Shown piece by piece: positions 1 through 11,906 of a stretch of DNA of 17,500 nt. Every line of letters starts with the position of its first letter. Position 1 is the stretch's first letter. The position numbers and the translations under genes were made by a program. The DNA lies in the NCBI GenBank assembly GCA_018398765.1, contig JAHBMJ010000757.1, positions 7,501-25,000 of the forward strand, written 5' to 3'. Under the pieces are notes generated by a model. The model saw only the letters and a program-made list of their open reading frames with translations, did not search any database and was not told the origin of the DNA. Origin of the DNA: Chromera velia (taxonomy: Eukaryota > Sar > Chromeraceae).

Positions 1-3000
1 ACCTGCACAAAAGGTGATATCACGAGGAGATGCACGCCGAGAGAGATGATACGGTCGAAAGACAACGTGCCCGTCTTCCGTTCATACAGAATTTATTTAA
101 ACGCAAGTACGGTCGAGAGACGATATGCCCGTCTTCCTTGAACAAAAGCACAAAGAAAGAGGTCGGCAACTGAGAGAAAGTCCCTTTGGAAACGGAAACG
201 ACGTTCCGAGATCGACGAAAAGAAGAAGAGATGGGAAGTAAATCTGTCGATGATAGTTTCACTGCCGAGACCAAAAGAAGGCGTAAGGTGAAGTGCATGT
301 CCACAGAACCTAAAGCATGCAGAAGAGGCACGCACCTCCAACAGCGCATCCTCCTTGGCTGTCTCTGCGTCATAGAGACGGGATCTGCAGGGAAGGACAT
401 GCAGCTGGGGAGAGATCGCACAAGAAGACAGGGAGAAGAAAGGCAGGCAGGCAGACAGACCATGCAGTGGAAAAAGATCGAGGTAGACAGACGGTCAGCA
501 GAAAAAGCGAGCAGGAAGAACCAAAAAACCGGGACAACTTGCGAAATGGCGACGTAGAGATATTTGGACGAGAACGTTCTTTTGGGAGTCCATTCAACAG
601 TGCAGGTTGGAGATGAGTCACATGTGAGCGAAGCAACATGAAGAGAAGGGAGCTAGATGGATTCAGACTGTCAATCGAGTGAGAGTGCGAGGAATTGAGA
701 AGAACAGTACTTACTGCACACAGCCGTGCACACGTTTCTTTTTCTCATACGCTGGAGGTAGTACGTATTCTGTTTGAAGGAAAAAAGTGGATCCGTAATC
801 ATCTTTCCACATTAATTGCTGACGTACTGACACAATAAAAGCGAGTTCGTCTTTGACCTCCTGTCTGCTCTTCTCGGAGGTCTCGAGGGCTCTAGAGAGA
901 AAATCTCTGGAGAGGGCCCCCGTCCTGTTGGCTTCTCGGAGCTGTGCCGCATCGAGCCGAAGACCTCTGCACTCACTCTCCAGCTGAGAGACCTGCAAGA
1001 CAGAGATTTCCACAATTGTGCACAAAAACGGATCAAATATGACGTGCGTTTTTTTGTGACTGATTGATTCTCCTTCCTTACGACTTTCATAGTGGAGGAA
1101 GAAGTTCGGAGGCAAAATAGAAAGACAAGAAAGAGCCGCTATGAATGTTAGTTAGATCACCAGAAGACCGAAGAAAAGGTGGAGAGAATAAAGAAAACGC
1201 ACAGACTGTATGCGCATAGGAAGAGAGGGAAAGCAAGAAAAGGCGATCGGAAGGGGGGGTGGGCGAAGGGGACCAGGCAGCAGGTGCTCTCTTTCAGAGG
1301 GCGCCAACTTTAAGGTCATCAGCATGCAAACATTCATTTCACTTCACGGCGAAGTCTCATGAAAACGAATGCATCTTTTCAAATGTACATTTTGCTCTCC
1401 TTTCCCTTGACTGACTGACTGACTGACTGACTGACTGACCATTTGTCTCATTTTCTCCCCCCTTTCGGTCGCTCTCTTCATTTGCCTCTGCGCGTCCTCA
1501 CGCCCCCCTTGTGCCATCAGTGCGAGGGCGTTCCCCACTGTCTGCTGCACGAGGGCGGCAGCACGACGTGCAGCTGAGGGAAGTGCCAGTGCACTCGGGT
1601 CCTCTTTCCCTTTCCCCTTTACTTCTTCTTCTGCAGCACCAAGGGCCCTACCCTCCTCTGCCAGACGGAGCACAGTGGCCAGCTGATCCCAACAAGACTG
1701 AGACGCTTCTTTCAATTGGTCCATCTCAGATGACAGTCTTGCATCTGCCTCCTCGAGGGACTTCCGGATTGATGGACCCATTTGGGCACGCTTGATGACT
1801 TCACTACACTCACCCCGGACACAACACAGACCGCAGCACGCGGCCGCAAGGGCCTCCCGCAGGCTCCCCGTGAGGGGTAGCAGAGCGGATCGGAGAGCCC
1901 ATCCAATTGCTTTGCTCTCGGATATTGAGACCTCTTTCGCCCTCTCCGCGCGCTCCAAGGCCTCTCGAAGCCCTGCGTTTTCCTCTTTTGTTGTTGCGAG
2001 GGAAGTCCCGCAGACCTTTCGGATCATTTGCACCGCATCTCCTACCACAGTCTTCAGAAGCTGCACGGCGGGCGCTGCCGTCTCTTCCTCTTCTTTGATC
2101 CGCTTGTGAAGGGCCTCGAGAAACGCTGAAACGGCAGCGGAACTCCTGATGACTTTGCTCTGGAGGGCAGAGAGCGCATCCTCTGGGCTTGATCGAGAAG
2201 GAGAGGAATTGTGAGTGTCTGCAGTCGGGCGGGGGGCGCTGTCAGGTGTTGTGACTGGGAGTGGCAGGGGGGGAGGGAAAGAAGCAATGGCCTCTGCCAC
2301 TTCTCGGAGTGGCTGGATGGGAAGGGAGGCTGCCGTCGGCATCGCCTTCACGGCAGGGCTCAACTCCGAGGAGAGAGCGGAAAGCAGCATCAGGCTGTCT
2401 TGTAATACTGTCCCCGTAGCTTGACGCCATTGCAGACAAGATTTCAAAGAGAAGGACAATCCATCTTGAAGCTGTTGGAGCTGTGCTAAGAGAGAAGGAC
2501 CAAGAGCCATTGCGCTATCGCGTTGGACTCGGAGTGCCGCCGTCTCTCTTGCATACTCTGCAGAGCTCTCAGCTGCCTGCTGCTCAACTTTGTGAGCGTG
2601 TGCTCGTGCTGCCTTCAACTGTGATTCCAGATCGACCAGATGTGCTTCGACTTCTTCGAGGGATTGACGCACGCGGACAGTCTCCTCACGAGCAGTCTCT
2701 GCAAGGGACTGAGCTGCCTGCTCTGACTGACGCACGCCCCTCAGTTCTAGGCGGACATCGTCGGCTTCCTCCTGTAAGCGCGCATGTACGCTAGCGAGCT
2801 CTTCTTTGTGAGACTTTGTTTGCTCTTCCATCTTTTTTCGTGTTTCTGCTTTCAGCTTTTCGGCTTTTGCTTCTGCAGCTTGCTCGCGCTGTCTGAAAGC
2901 CTCGGCGTCGTTTGAACGCTCCAGGATCATTCTTTCCCTTTCTTCTGCTGCTTGTCTGCGTAGAGCTTTATTGGCAGCCTCTGCAAGGGAAAGAGCGGCA

Positions 3001-6000
3001 CGCAGGCCCTCTTCCGCCTTTTGCATCTCCGACTCTCTTCGTTTCGCCTCCTCTTCCAAGGATGACAGCTGATGACGAAGACTATCTGAGGTCGCACGGT
3101 AGCTCTGCAGCTGACTGTTTATTGTTTCTATTCGGGTCCGCTCTCGTGACTCAACTCTGTCAAGTCGGGACTCCCAGAGAGTCACAATCTGTCTCGACAA
3201 AGCGGTGCAAGTGAGAACGAGAGCCTCAGTCTTCGCTGCTGTCTCTCTGATCTCCTCCTGACAACCGGCAGAGGACAACGGAGGCAGAGCGGATCGGTCG
3301 AGAGAGAGAAGGGCAGACAGCTCGGTTCCTTGGGTGCGCGCTTTTGTGAGCGCCTGTTGAAGTGACGGGTCGAGGGAGACCCCCCCGTCTGCCCCTGTAC
3401 TGGAAGACGAGGACGAAGATACAGCCTCACAGACCACCTGCGACTGCTGGACGGTTCGCTTGGTGAGGGGGAGCAAAGTGTTGAGAAGGAAGTTTTCAGA
3501 TGAGCTAGCAACCTCTCTCTCTGCACTGTCTCGCGCGGCTCTCTCTTGGTCCAATTTGTTCTTCACTGCCTTCACCTGCACAAGGAGGAACGCATTTAAC
3601 TTAAGTGACAAGAAATGGTTGGAGCACAAAAAACCAAAAAGTCTACGGCAAATTGGACCTGCATGTGCTCGGTCGGTGTGAGAGACTCGTTACAATGGAG
3701 GAATTCAACCAGCTGGGAACCTCGTAACGATGGCCAAGTGGTTTCGTCAATGTTGGAGTGAAATGGATGGATGCAGGCTTTTTAAAAACAAAGGCAGGTT
3801 CAAAACAATCAAGGAGAAGGAATGTCAGAAAATAAATGGCTCTCTCCCTTTCTGGGACTACTCACGCAGAGAGACACAGAACACAGACATAGAGCACGAA
3901 TTGAGAGAAACAGAGAAGAGAGAGAGAGGAGAGAGAAAGGAGAGAAAGGAGAGAAAGGAGAGAGGGGAAAGAGAGGAGAGAGAGGAACGAGAAAGAGAGA
4001 GACATACATACATATTCGCACACACTCACACTCACTCTTCCACCGACACCGCACACTCACGCACAGACCTCCTCACGTGCCGCCGCAAGTTCCCTCTTCA
4101 GCCTGTTCGAGTTCTCCCCTTCTCGTTGAAGACGCAGCCGCACCCCGTTAGCCAGCCGTCCGTTGGCTGAGAGGACAACAGCAAACGCTTGGCAGGACAA
4201 CAATTCGATTCTCTCAAACGAGTCTAGAAGAGGCCCTAAATTGACGGCACTCAGCGGATCGCTCACGACTTCCTTTCCGAACTCCTGCGCCGCCCTCTGC
4301 GCAAGGCCTAGTGCCTCTTCCATGTTTGATGCTGCAGCCGAATTGGCATTGGAGATTGCTTCAGATGCTCCTGTTGCTTCTGCGGCTTGGCAGGCATCAA
4401 GGACCGTTTCTTGGAGAGCGGAAAGCTCTGCGGATTGGGATCTCATAACGGCAACAGCCCTCAGGAGTGACCTTGCAGCCCCCCCACTGAAATTAGACAA
4501 AGCCTTCCGGACAGTCGAAAGGGTCGCTTCTGTCCTTTCCTTCTCGGTGGTTGCTGCGACTGCTATCGACTCAGCAGCCTTCAGCTTCACTGACAGGCTC
4601 TCGCACTGGGCTTTGTGTGAGGCCTCTAATCCCGCTGCGTGCGTCAGGTGGTCCTCCAGAAGAGCAGCGCCCCTACAGAGGTTGGAGTTCAACCGAACGC
4701 AGCGAACCCTTTCGTTGGCTAATCTCTCTTTGAGACGCCCAATTAGGGTCTCCTTCTCTTGTCGCCGGTGCTCCTCTTTTTTCAACAAAAGCGCTGCCTC
4801 TTTCTGCCTCTGTGCAGCCGCTTCCGCCACCTCCTTCAGTACTTTCGAATGCTCCGCCTCTGTCTTTCCTAGTAATTCGTCCCACTGCGCAAGGCGCTCA
4901 GCAGTTTCTTTTCGGAATCTTTCCGAATCTTTCCGGCGTCCCTGCTCTTCCTCAGCCAGCTTTGTCCGAATGCTCTCTACCTGCCTCTTTGCTGCAGAGA
5001 GAGCTTCCTCCTTTTCTGCCAGCATAGACTCCTGCAGTGCGCGGAGTGCCTCGAGGTCGCCTTTCGTCGTTTCAAGCTCCCGTATCACCTCGGCCTGCAC
5101 GGAGGAAGAAAGAAAGAAAAAACACATGCACTCAATGAGCCAAGGTGAGGTAATTTGCGTGAAAGAAACTTTCGTCCCCTGCCTTGGCCCGAACAACTCG
5201 TCACACACGTGCCGCACTCGTGAGTCCTTTCCGCGTCAATTTCAAAAAGACCACGTCTCTGGTTGTCTTTGAGACAGCGTGATGAGCTTTTTAAAAACGT
5301 CTTCCAAACGAGAATGAAAAGGAGGTGAAAAACGTTTTAATCCTTCTCAGGACCACGAAGGTCTTTCTGCATCAAAACATTTCACCCTTTTTCTCTGAGA
5401 ATCACTCAACTGACTTTTTCGCGACGCGCAGTCGTCTGCAAGGCGATGCGGTCTGATGCCGTCTTCTCCTCGAGCGTCGAGATTTCTTTCTCGAGTCGAG
5501 CAACGCTCTTCCGCAGCTCTTCAGTTTCTTTCTCCCACTGAGCCAGCTCTTTGACCGCTTCTGACCTCAGGGCACTTTCTCTCCTTGCATGCTGCTCTCT
5601 CAAATCGTGAGTCTGCTTGAGCATTCTGGCTTCCATTTTCTCTTCCAGCTCTTGCAGAGCTTGTGCATGGGATGACGCAGCCTTAGATGCCGAAGCCCGG
5701 GCTTCTGCTAGACGCTGACGGAGCGAGGAGAGCTCACCCTCGTATCGTGCGGCTGTTTCTTTGATTTCAGATCGGACAGCCTTGATTCTCTCATCAGCTT
5801 CTTGCAACTGATGTCGGAGGGTTTCAATCATTCTCGCTCGACTGTCTAGCTCGGACTGTAACCGTCGGGTGTCGTCTCTGTGGAGCTGCTCTGATGCCTG
5901 CAGACGCGCCTCTGCAGCCTCCTCTGCTGCGCGTGCCTGCAAGAGGGCCTCATCTCTCTCACGCTGAGCGTCAGCGAGCTCCCTCTCTTTTGTTTCTACG

Positions 6001-9000
6001 ACTTTTCTGTGAGACGTTCTCAGTTTGTCTAGCTGGTCCCTGAGGTCTCCCTCTCTGCGAGCAAAGTCTGAAGCGGCTGCTTCGAAATTTTGTGCGTGTC
6101 CCGACTCCAGCTCTGCTACAAGCGAAGCATGACGCTGTCGCATGTTCTCAAGAGCTTCCGAATGATTGGCCTTCAGCCGAGCAATGTCAGACTGGAGACG
6201 TGAAATCTCCGCTGCATGACGCTCACTTTCTGCCTCCTCCCGCCGAATTGCTGCCTCTGCATCCCTTGCGGCACTATCCCGAAGACGCGCTGTCTCCTGT
6301 CTGGCAGACTCAAGGGCTAGTCGCAGAGTGGCGACCTCCTCTGCCAACCGTCCCTCTGTCTCTTCGGCTTTGGCTTGTATGTCATCGAGGGCTCGGAGTG
6401 CTTCCTCCTTCTCTGTGGTCACCCGCGCAGTCTCAGTTCGAAGCTTTTCTCGGACAGCGGCGAGGGCACTGGCTGCTTCTCTTCTGAGATTGTCTCTCTC
6501 GGACTCAAATTCCCCTCTCTCCTTCTCAAGCTCTTCCGCAAGGTCTGTTGATGCCCCCCTCTCCGCCTCTAGAGCAGAGAGAGCATCTGAAAGGTTCACA
6601 CTCAACTCTGAAATTCGGGATTCGAATGCACCGATTTCTCCTCGGAGGGAGCGAATCAGATTGGCTGCCTCCTCCCTCTGCTGCTCTTCCCGGGCTTTTG
6701 AAGCAACCAACTCGTCGCTTAAGCGACGCAAGCGCTCATCCATACAGACGGCACGCTGTTCTGCGTCCTTCTGTCTTGCCTCGATTCTCTTTTCTAGGTC
6801 GGCCTCTCTCTCTGCAGCACGCTTCTGCGTCATCTCTAGTTGGGCTTTTGTGTCGTCCAGTTCCTGTCGCAAAAGAAAAATTCGTTGCTGGAGTTCAGCA
6901 CTCTCCCTCGCTGCGGCAGCGGCTGCATTTCGAAGGGAATCCGAAATTTGGCCCTTTTCAGCCTCCAATTCTCGAAGTTGGGTGTGCAACCTAGCTTTTT
7001 CCTCTTGAGCTCTAGTCTCGGCAGACGAGAGACGCTGTTGCAAAGCTGCGATCCTGCCCTCCAACTCCTTTCGCTGCCTCTCCATAGCGGCCTGGAGAGA
7101 CTGGAGCTCATGGGTCGACTGCTGCTCTTTCAAAAGGGCGCTCTGACGCGCCATGCCGAGCTCCGTCTCGATTTCTCGGATCCTCGCCTCTGTCTCCTCA
7201 ATTTTTCTGTGAGCCCTGCCGAGCTCTTCCTCGAACCCCCTCTTGAGACGATCTGACTCCTCAGCTGAACGGGCTGCTGCTGATTTTGCACGCTCCATTT
7301 CTGCCTCGAGTATCTCCTGAGAAGCGTGTAGAGAAGCCCTCAAAGTTGCAATATTCTCATCTGCTTCTTTCCTGAGGGTCTCAATGGCTGCACTCAGCTC
7401 ACGGACTCTCTCTTCCCCTGTGCGGGTGAGTGCCTCGAGGCGGCTGCGCTCCTCCTCTACTTCCTTTTGGGAAGCCTCGAGAGCCGTTTGGAGTTCTCGG
7501 ATGGTCTTTCTCAATTCTGCTTCTCTTTCTGTGCTTTGATGGGAGAGAGCAGAAATGCGACTTTCGAAGTCTGCTGAGAGGTCATTTTGCTTCTTTCGTT
7601 GCTCTTCCAACTCTATCTCTTTACCTTTTATTTTTTCCTCTAAGGCTGCGATGCGGTCGGAAGTCTCTTTACGGAGACGCTCTAATTCGTCTGCAGACCG
7701 GGCCAGACGCGCGTCTGTGTCCTCCTCAAAAATTGCTTTTGCTGCCTTCTCTGCCTCCAACTCTCTTTGAAGTGACCGCAGTTTTTCCTCCAGCTCGCGT
7801 TCCCTCTCTGCTACCTCCCGCCTTGCCTTCTCTGCCTCCTCTCTAATCGCCTTCTGAGCCTCGAGGGAATCATTCTGAAGCTGTGTGAGGCGTTTTCTTT
7901 CCGTCTCCAGAGAGGCTCGGAGACTCTCTGCCTCCCTCTCCATCTCGCGGAGACGGTCTGACGAGTCTCTCTTCCATTTTTCAAGAACCGCCTCAAGCTC
8001 AGAACGCTGAGCGGCCCCTGCAGCGTGCAAATCTGCCATTCGGGACTTCTCATTTTGCAAATTTCTTTCTGATGCTGCAAGCTTTTCTTCAAGCGCTGCA
8101 ATCTTCGCGGTAGCTTCTCGCGTTTCTTTTTCTCTCTCTTCTGCAATTTTTCTCTCACGATCCTCATTTTCCCGAACCATCCTTGCCAGATTCTCCCTCT
8201 GTTTTTCCAAATCGGACTGCAGTGCTGCGAGGCGACGCTCCAAAGTTTCTATGCGAACCGTTGCAGAAGTTTCAGCACTCTGGAGTAAATCCTTTGCTTC
8301 GCTCTCTGCTCTCTCTTTCTCTTTTTTCAGTGTGGTGTATCGGCCCTCGAGGTCCTCTAACTCTCTTTGCAATTTGCGGACTCGCTCCTCTAGAGCTCTG
8401 GTGCGCTCAGTAGTTTCTCTTTCTTGTGAATCGAGTGCGGATTTCAAGCTGCGTTCTCGGTCTGTGGCCTCTTTTCTCTCCTCATCTCTCTTTCGTCGTT
8501 CCTCTTCCAAATTGGCTTCCAATCTGGAAACTCGTTCGTTTAGGGATGTTTCCAATCGGGCCTTCTCTCGTCGTTCTCCCTCTAAGAGAGAGGAAGCGGA
8601 CGAGGCGGCGTCAGATGCCGCTCTCTCCGTGTCTGCAAGTTTTCGCTTCAAAGCTTCCACCTCTTTCAGGACCTCTCGCAGCTTTGATTCCAACTCGTTC
8701 GCTTTTTCTCCTCCCTCTCTCTCGCCACGCTGTGCCTTTTCTTCGGCAGCTTTGAGTCTCTCTTCCAACGATGCTATGCTCTGACGGGCGGTGAAGACGG
8801 ACCGCCTTTCGTCCTCCAGAGACTTTCGAAGCCCCCCTTTTTCTTCTTCCAAGGACTTCAAACGGTCTGACGACTCAGAAGAAAGTCTCGCTAGCTCATC
8901 GGCGAGCTCCTTCTCTCTGAGAGCTGCCCTTTCCTTTTCGGCAGACAGTTTCGATGTCTCCCGCTCTAGCGCCTCCTGTGAAGCAAAAAGGTCCCGCTCT

Positions 9001-11818
9001 AAGGCGGATACCCTGGCAAGGGTCTCTTCGAGAGATGCCTTGAAGCTGTCCTTCTGTTCTGATAAAGCAGAGCACTCAGATGTGAGGCTATCTACCCGAT
9101 CTCTTAACGATTTCGTCTCTTCCTCGAGGCTTTCTTTTTGTTTTGTTATTTCACGAAGCTCTGTGGAGACAGCGCTGAGGTCACCATCAAGGGTTGATAT
9201 GCGTTTAAGAAGTTCCTCCTCCTTCTCTGATGCTTCCTCTGCTGCTGTTGCCGCAGTTTCAAGCAGCTTTTCTTCCCGTGCTTTGAATCTTTTGCATTCG
9301 TCCTCTAACTCTTTCTCCTTGTCCTCCAGGCTTCTGTTGGCGTCTGTAAGAGCTTTTTCGGTCTTTTCGAGGGAAACTTTGACGGCAGAAAGGGAATCCT
9401 CTTTTTGTGACAGGTCTTCCTCAAGCCGCTCGATATTTTGGCTTTTCTCCGAAATGTCTCTTTTCAATTGCTCTATCTCCTCCTGCAAGGCCGAGAGCCT
9501 CTCCTCTGCCTCTGCAGTTTGTGCTTTCAACTTTGAGCTTAGCTCTGCTTCTCGTTCTGCTGCTGCTTCATTTTCTTTTCGCAACGTCCCCTTTGCCTCT
9601 TCGAATTCTGTCTCGAGACTCTGAAGTCGTTTGTCTTTTTCCTTCAGCTCTTCAGCCAGTTTGTCCTCCCTCTCTCTCGCTCGGGCAAGCTTCTCTGTAA
9701 ACTGTGCCATGGTCTTGCGCATCTCTGCTTCTGCGAGTTTCAGAGCCTCCTCGATCTCCCCAATTCTCCCTTCCGTCTTCCGCACAGTCTCTTTCAAAGC
9801 TTCTTCTCGGGTCTGTGCAGTTCGTGAGGTCTTCATCAGTTCTTCCTCCTTCAATCTCAAAGTCGCGGCGAGAGAAGACTCTCTATCTGCAGCGCCCTCA
9901 ACCAACTCTTCCAATCTGCAGCCAGCACGCCGAAGTATAACTGTCCAGCTCGACAACAAATGATTTGGTTCTGGTAGCTTGCGTTCATGAGGAAATACCT
10001 TTTTGGGCTTCCCAACAGCTCATCTGTCAATCAATCGTAAGAAAATAAAGAGATGCGTTCGTATCAGAGCAATGCAAGAAAGAGTGGCTGCTTGCTTGAT
10101 TGCCTCCCTGCCGGACTGACTCTTCGACTCGGTTCATGAGATCCTGCTTCTCTGCCACCAGAGCCAGACTGCCCAAGTCCTCCCCGATGTCCGAGAATCC
10201 CCCACGGGCTGTGTCCATTCCCTGACTGCATGTCATCTCCTCAATCAGGGAGTCTTTCTTTCGAAGGTCGCCTCGCGCAGTCTCCTGCACTTGCAATAAC
10301 ATTGACAGGGCACATTCTGAAAGACGCAAAGAGTCGAAGCGAAATGCGAAGGAGATCTTTCACCCTCACAAAAGTGAAATGTAAGAAAGGATTCAGGAAA
10401 GGTCTCCATTCAAACTGACGAGCACTAAGGATGCTGATCAAAACTTGGTTTCGCATCAAATTTTAGCAGATCAGAGGGCATATACAGCCTCATCTGAGGT
10501 CATTGCTTTCTGCTTTTGTTTTTCAACCCGTGGGGGGGCGTGCACTGCTGCTGCTTTCTTGATTTGCCGGCAGCACATATCAGTCTAGCTGTTCACGTGC
10601 ACACGGAAGCAAATTGTCCGAGAACGGCCCACCCAAAGTTTTCTGGCCTCAGCCGCCGTCTCCTCCAGTTCTCTGCACTTCTTCGACAATTCCTCTGCAG
10701 GCAGGCAGGCAGACAGGCATCAAAGAGCAGGGGAGGGGCATCAGTCTCCTTTCGGGCAATCAAAAAGTGAGTTCAGTCTGGACGCAAAATTCTGAGGCAA
10801 GAAAGAGATGAGAAAAGGAAAGGAGCCGAAGCAAGAGAAGCAGGAAAAAAGAATTGCAGTAGAGCAACAAAAGGGAAAAAAAATGAGTCCAAGACACAAA
10901 GCTTGATCGAAGCGTTAACTGTCGAAGGGAATGCGTGGCAGACACCCTTGGAACACATTTTGTCGGCCCCACGGCTGACGAGACAAACGTACCGTTTTTT
11001 GCTTGCAGAGAATGGTTCTTGAATCTCTCTGCTGCAAGGAATTTGGTGCTCTTCTTGACCTTTTTGTTGTTCTCCTCCAACTGTTTGGACATCATCATTC
11101 TAAAGGCGTTGTTCTCGAAGGCCTTCTCACTGTAAAAGTGGTCGATTTCAGCTGCGATCATGCATACGTACGTACGGCGGTGCAGTTGCAGTTTTGACAA
11201 AATCTGACAGACCGAAACTCGGGTATGATTCAAATGACTCCGAATGACTTTGGAGTTCGCTTCGTGACTGCAGAAATTGGTAGCAAATTTGGGTTTGTCG
11301 GGCCTCTGTTTACCGAGGGCCTCTGACGAATTGAGTGACTCACGAACTGACTGAGAATGTTTTCCGGTCCTGCGTTGGATGAGGCGACTGCGCTGATCAG
11401 TCCCCTGCCTAATTTAGCATCACCCGTGAACTTTACAACCACGTCTTCCAAAACTGCAACAAACACACAATGAAGAGTGGGGGGAAAGAGATGCTGATTT
11501 GCCAGAATGAAACACAGAATGGTGGCCTTCTCAGATTCATTGCCAAATCTGAGAGAGGGGAAGGGAAATGAGACGAACAGAGTGGCAACGAAAAGGCGAA
11601 GACTGATAGGGAATGAAGCAAGAATGGAAGCGAACCGAGATGTCTCCTTGATTGACTGCATGAATTGACGGAGGGGCCGAATCCCTCTCTTTCTCTTTCT
11701 TTCTCTGACTTGCTGACCCTTTTCAAGTTTCTCAGAAATTTTCTTGAATTTGTTCTGCTTCAAGTTGTCTCTCATTCGCTTGATCTTCTCTTCACTTTCA
11801 GCTTCCTGCACACGCACA

Positions 11819-11866
<48 letters not shown>

Positions 11867-11867
11867 C

Positions 11868-11906
<39 letters not shown>

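Noticed and set aside
4163-5272. Plus-strand open frame of 369 codons opposite exon 12
   Set aside because: Ser/Phe/Arg-rich mirror of the coiled-coil codons. The minus strand has matching splice phases and heptads here.
5415-9915. Assignment to myosin heavy chain, SMC or golgin
   Set aside because: Any long coil resembles these by composition. No motor, ATPase head, hinge or GRIP domain is visible in the window.
6328-9963. Several plus-strand open frames of 100-277 codons opposite exon 11
   Set aside because: They arise because GAG/GAA/AAG/GCN codons rarely give stops in the mirror frames. Composition is Ser/Phe/Leu/Arg low complexity, with no independent signals.
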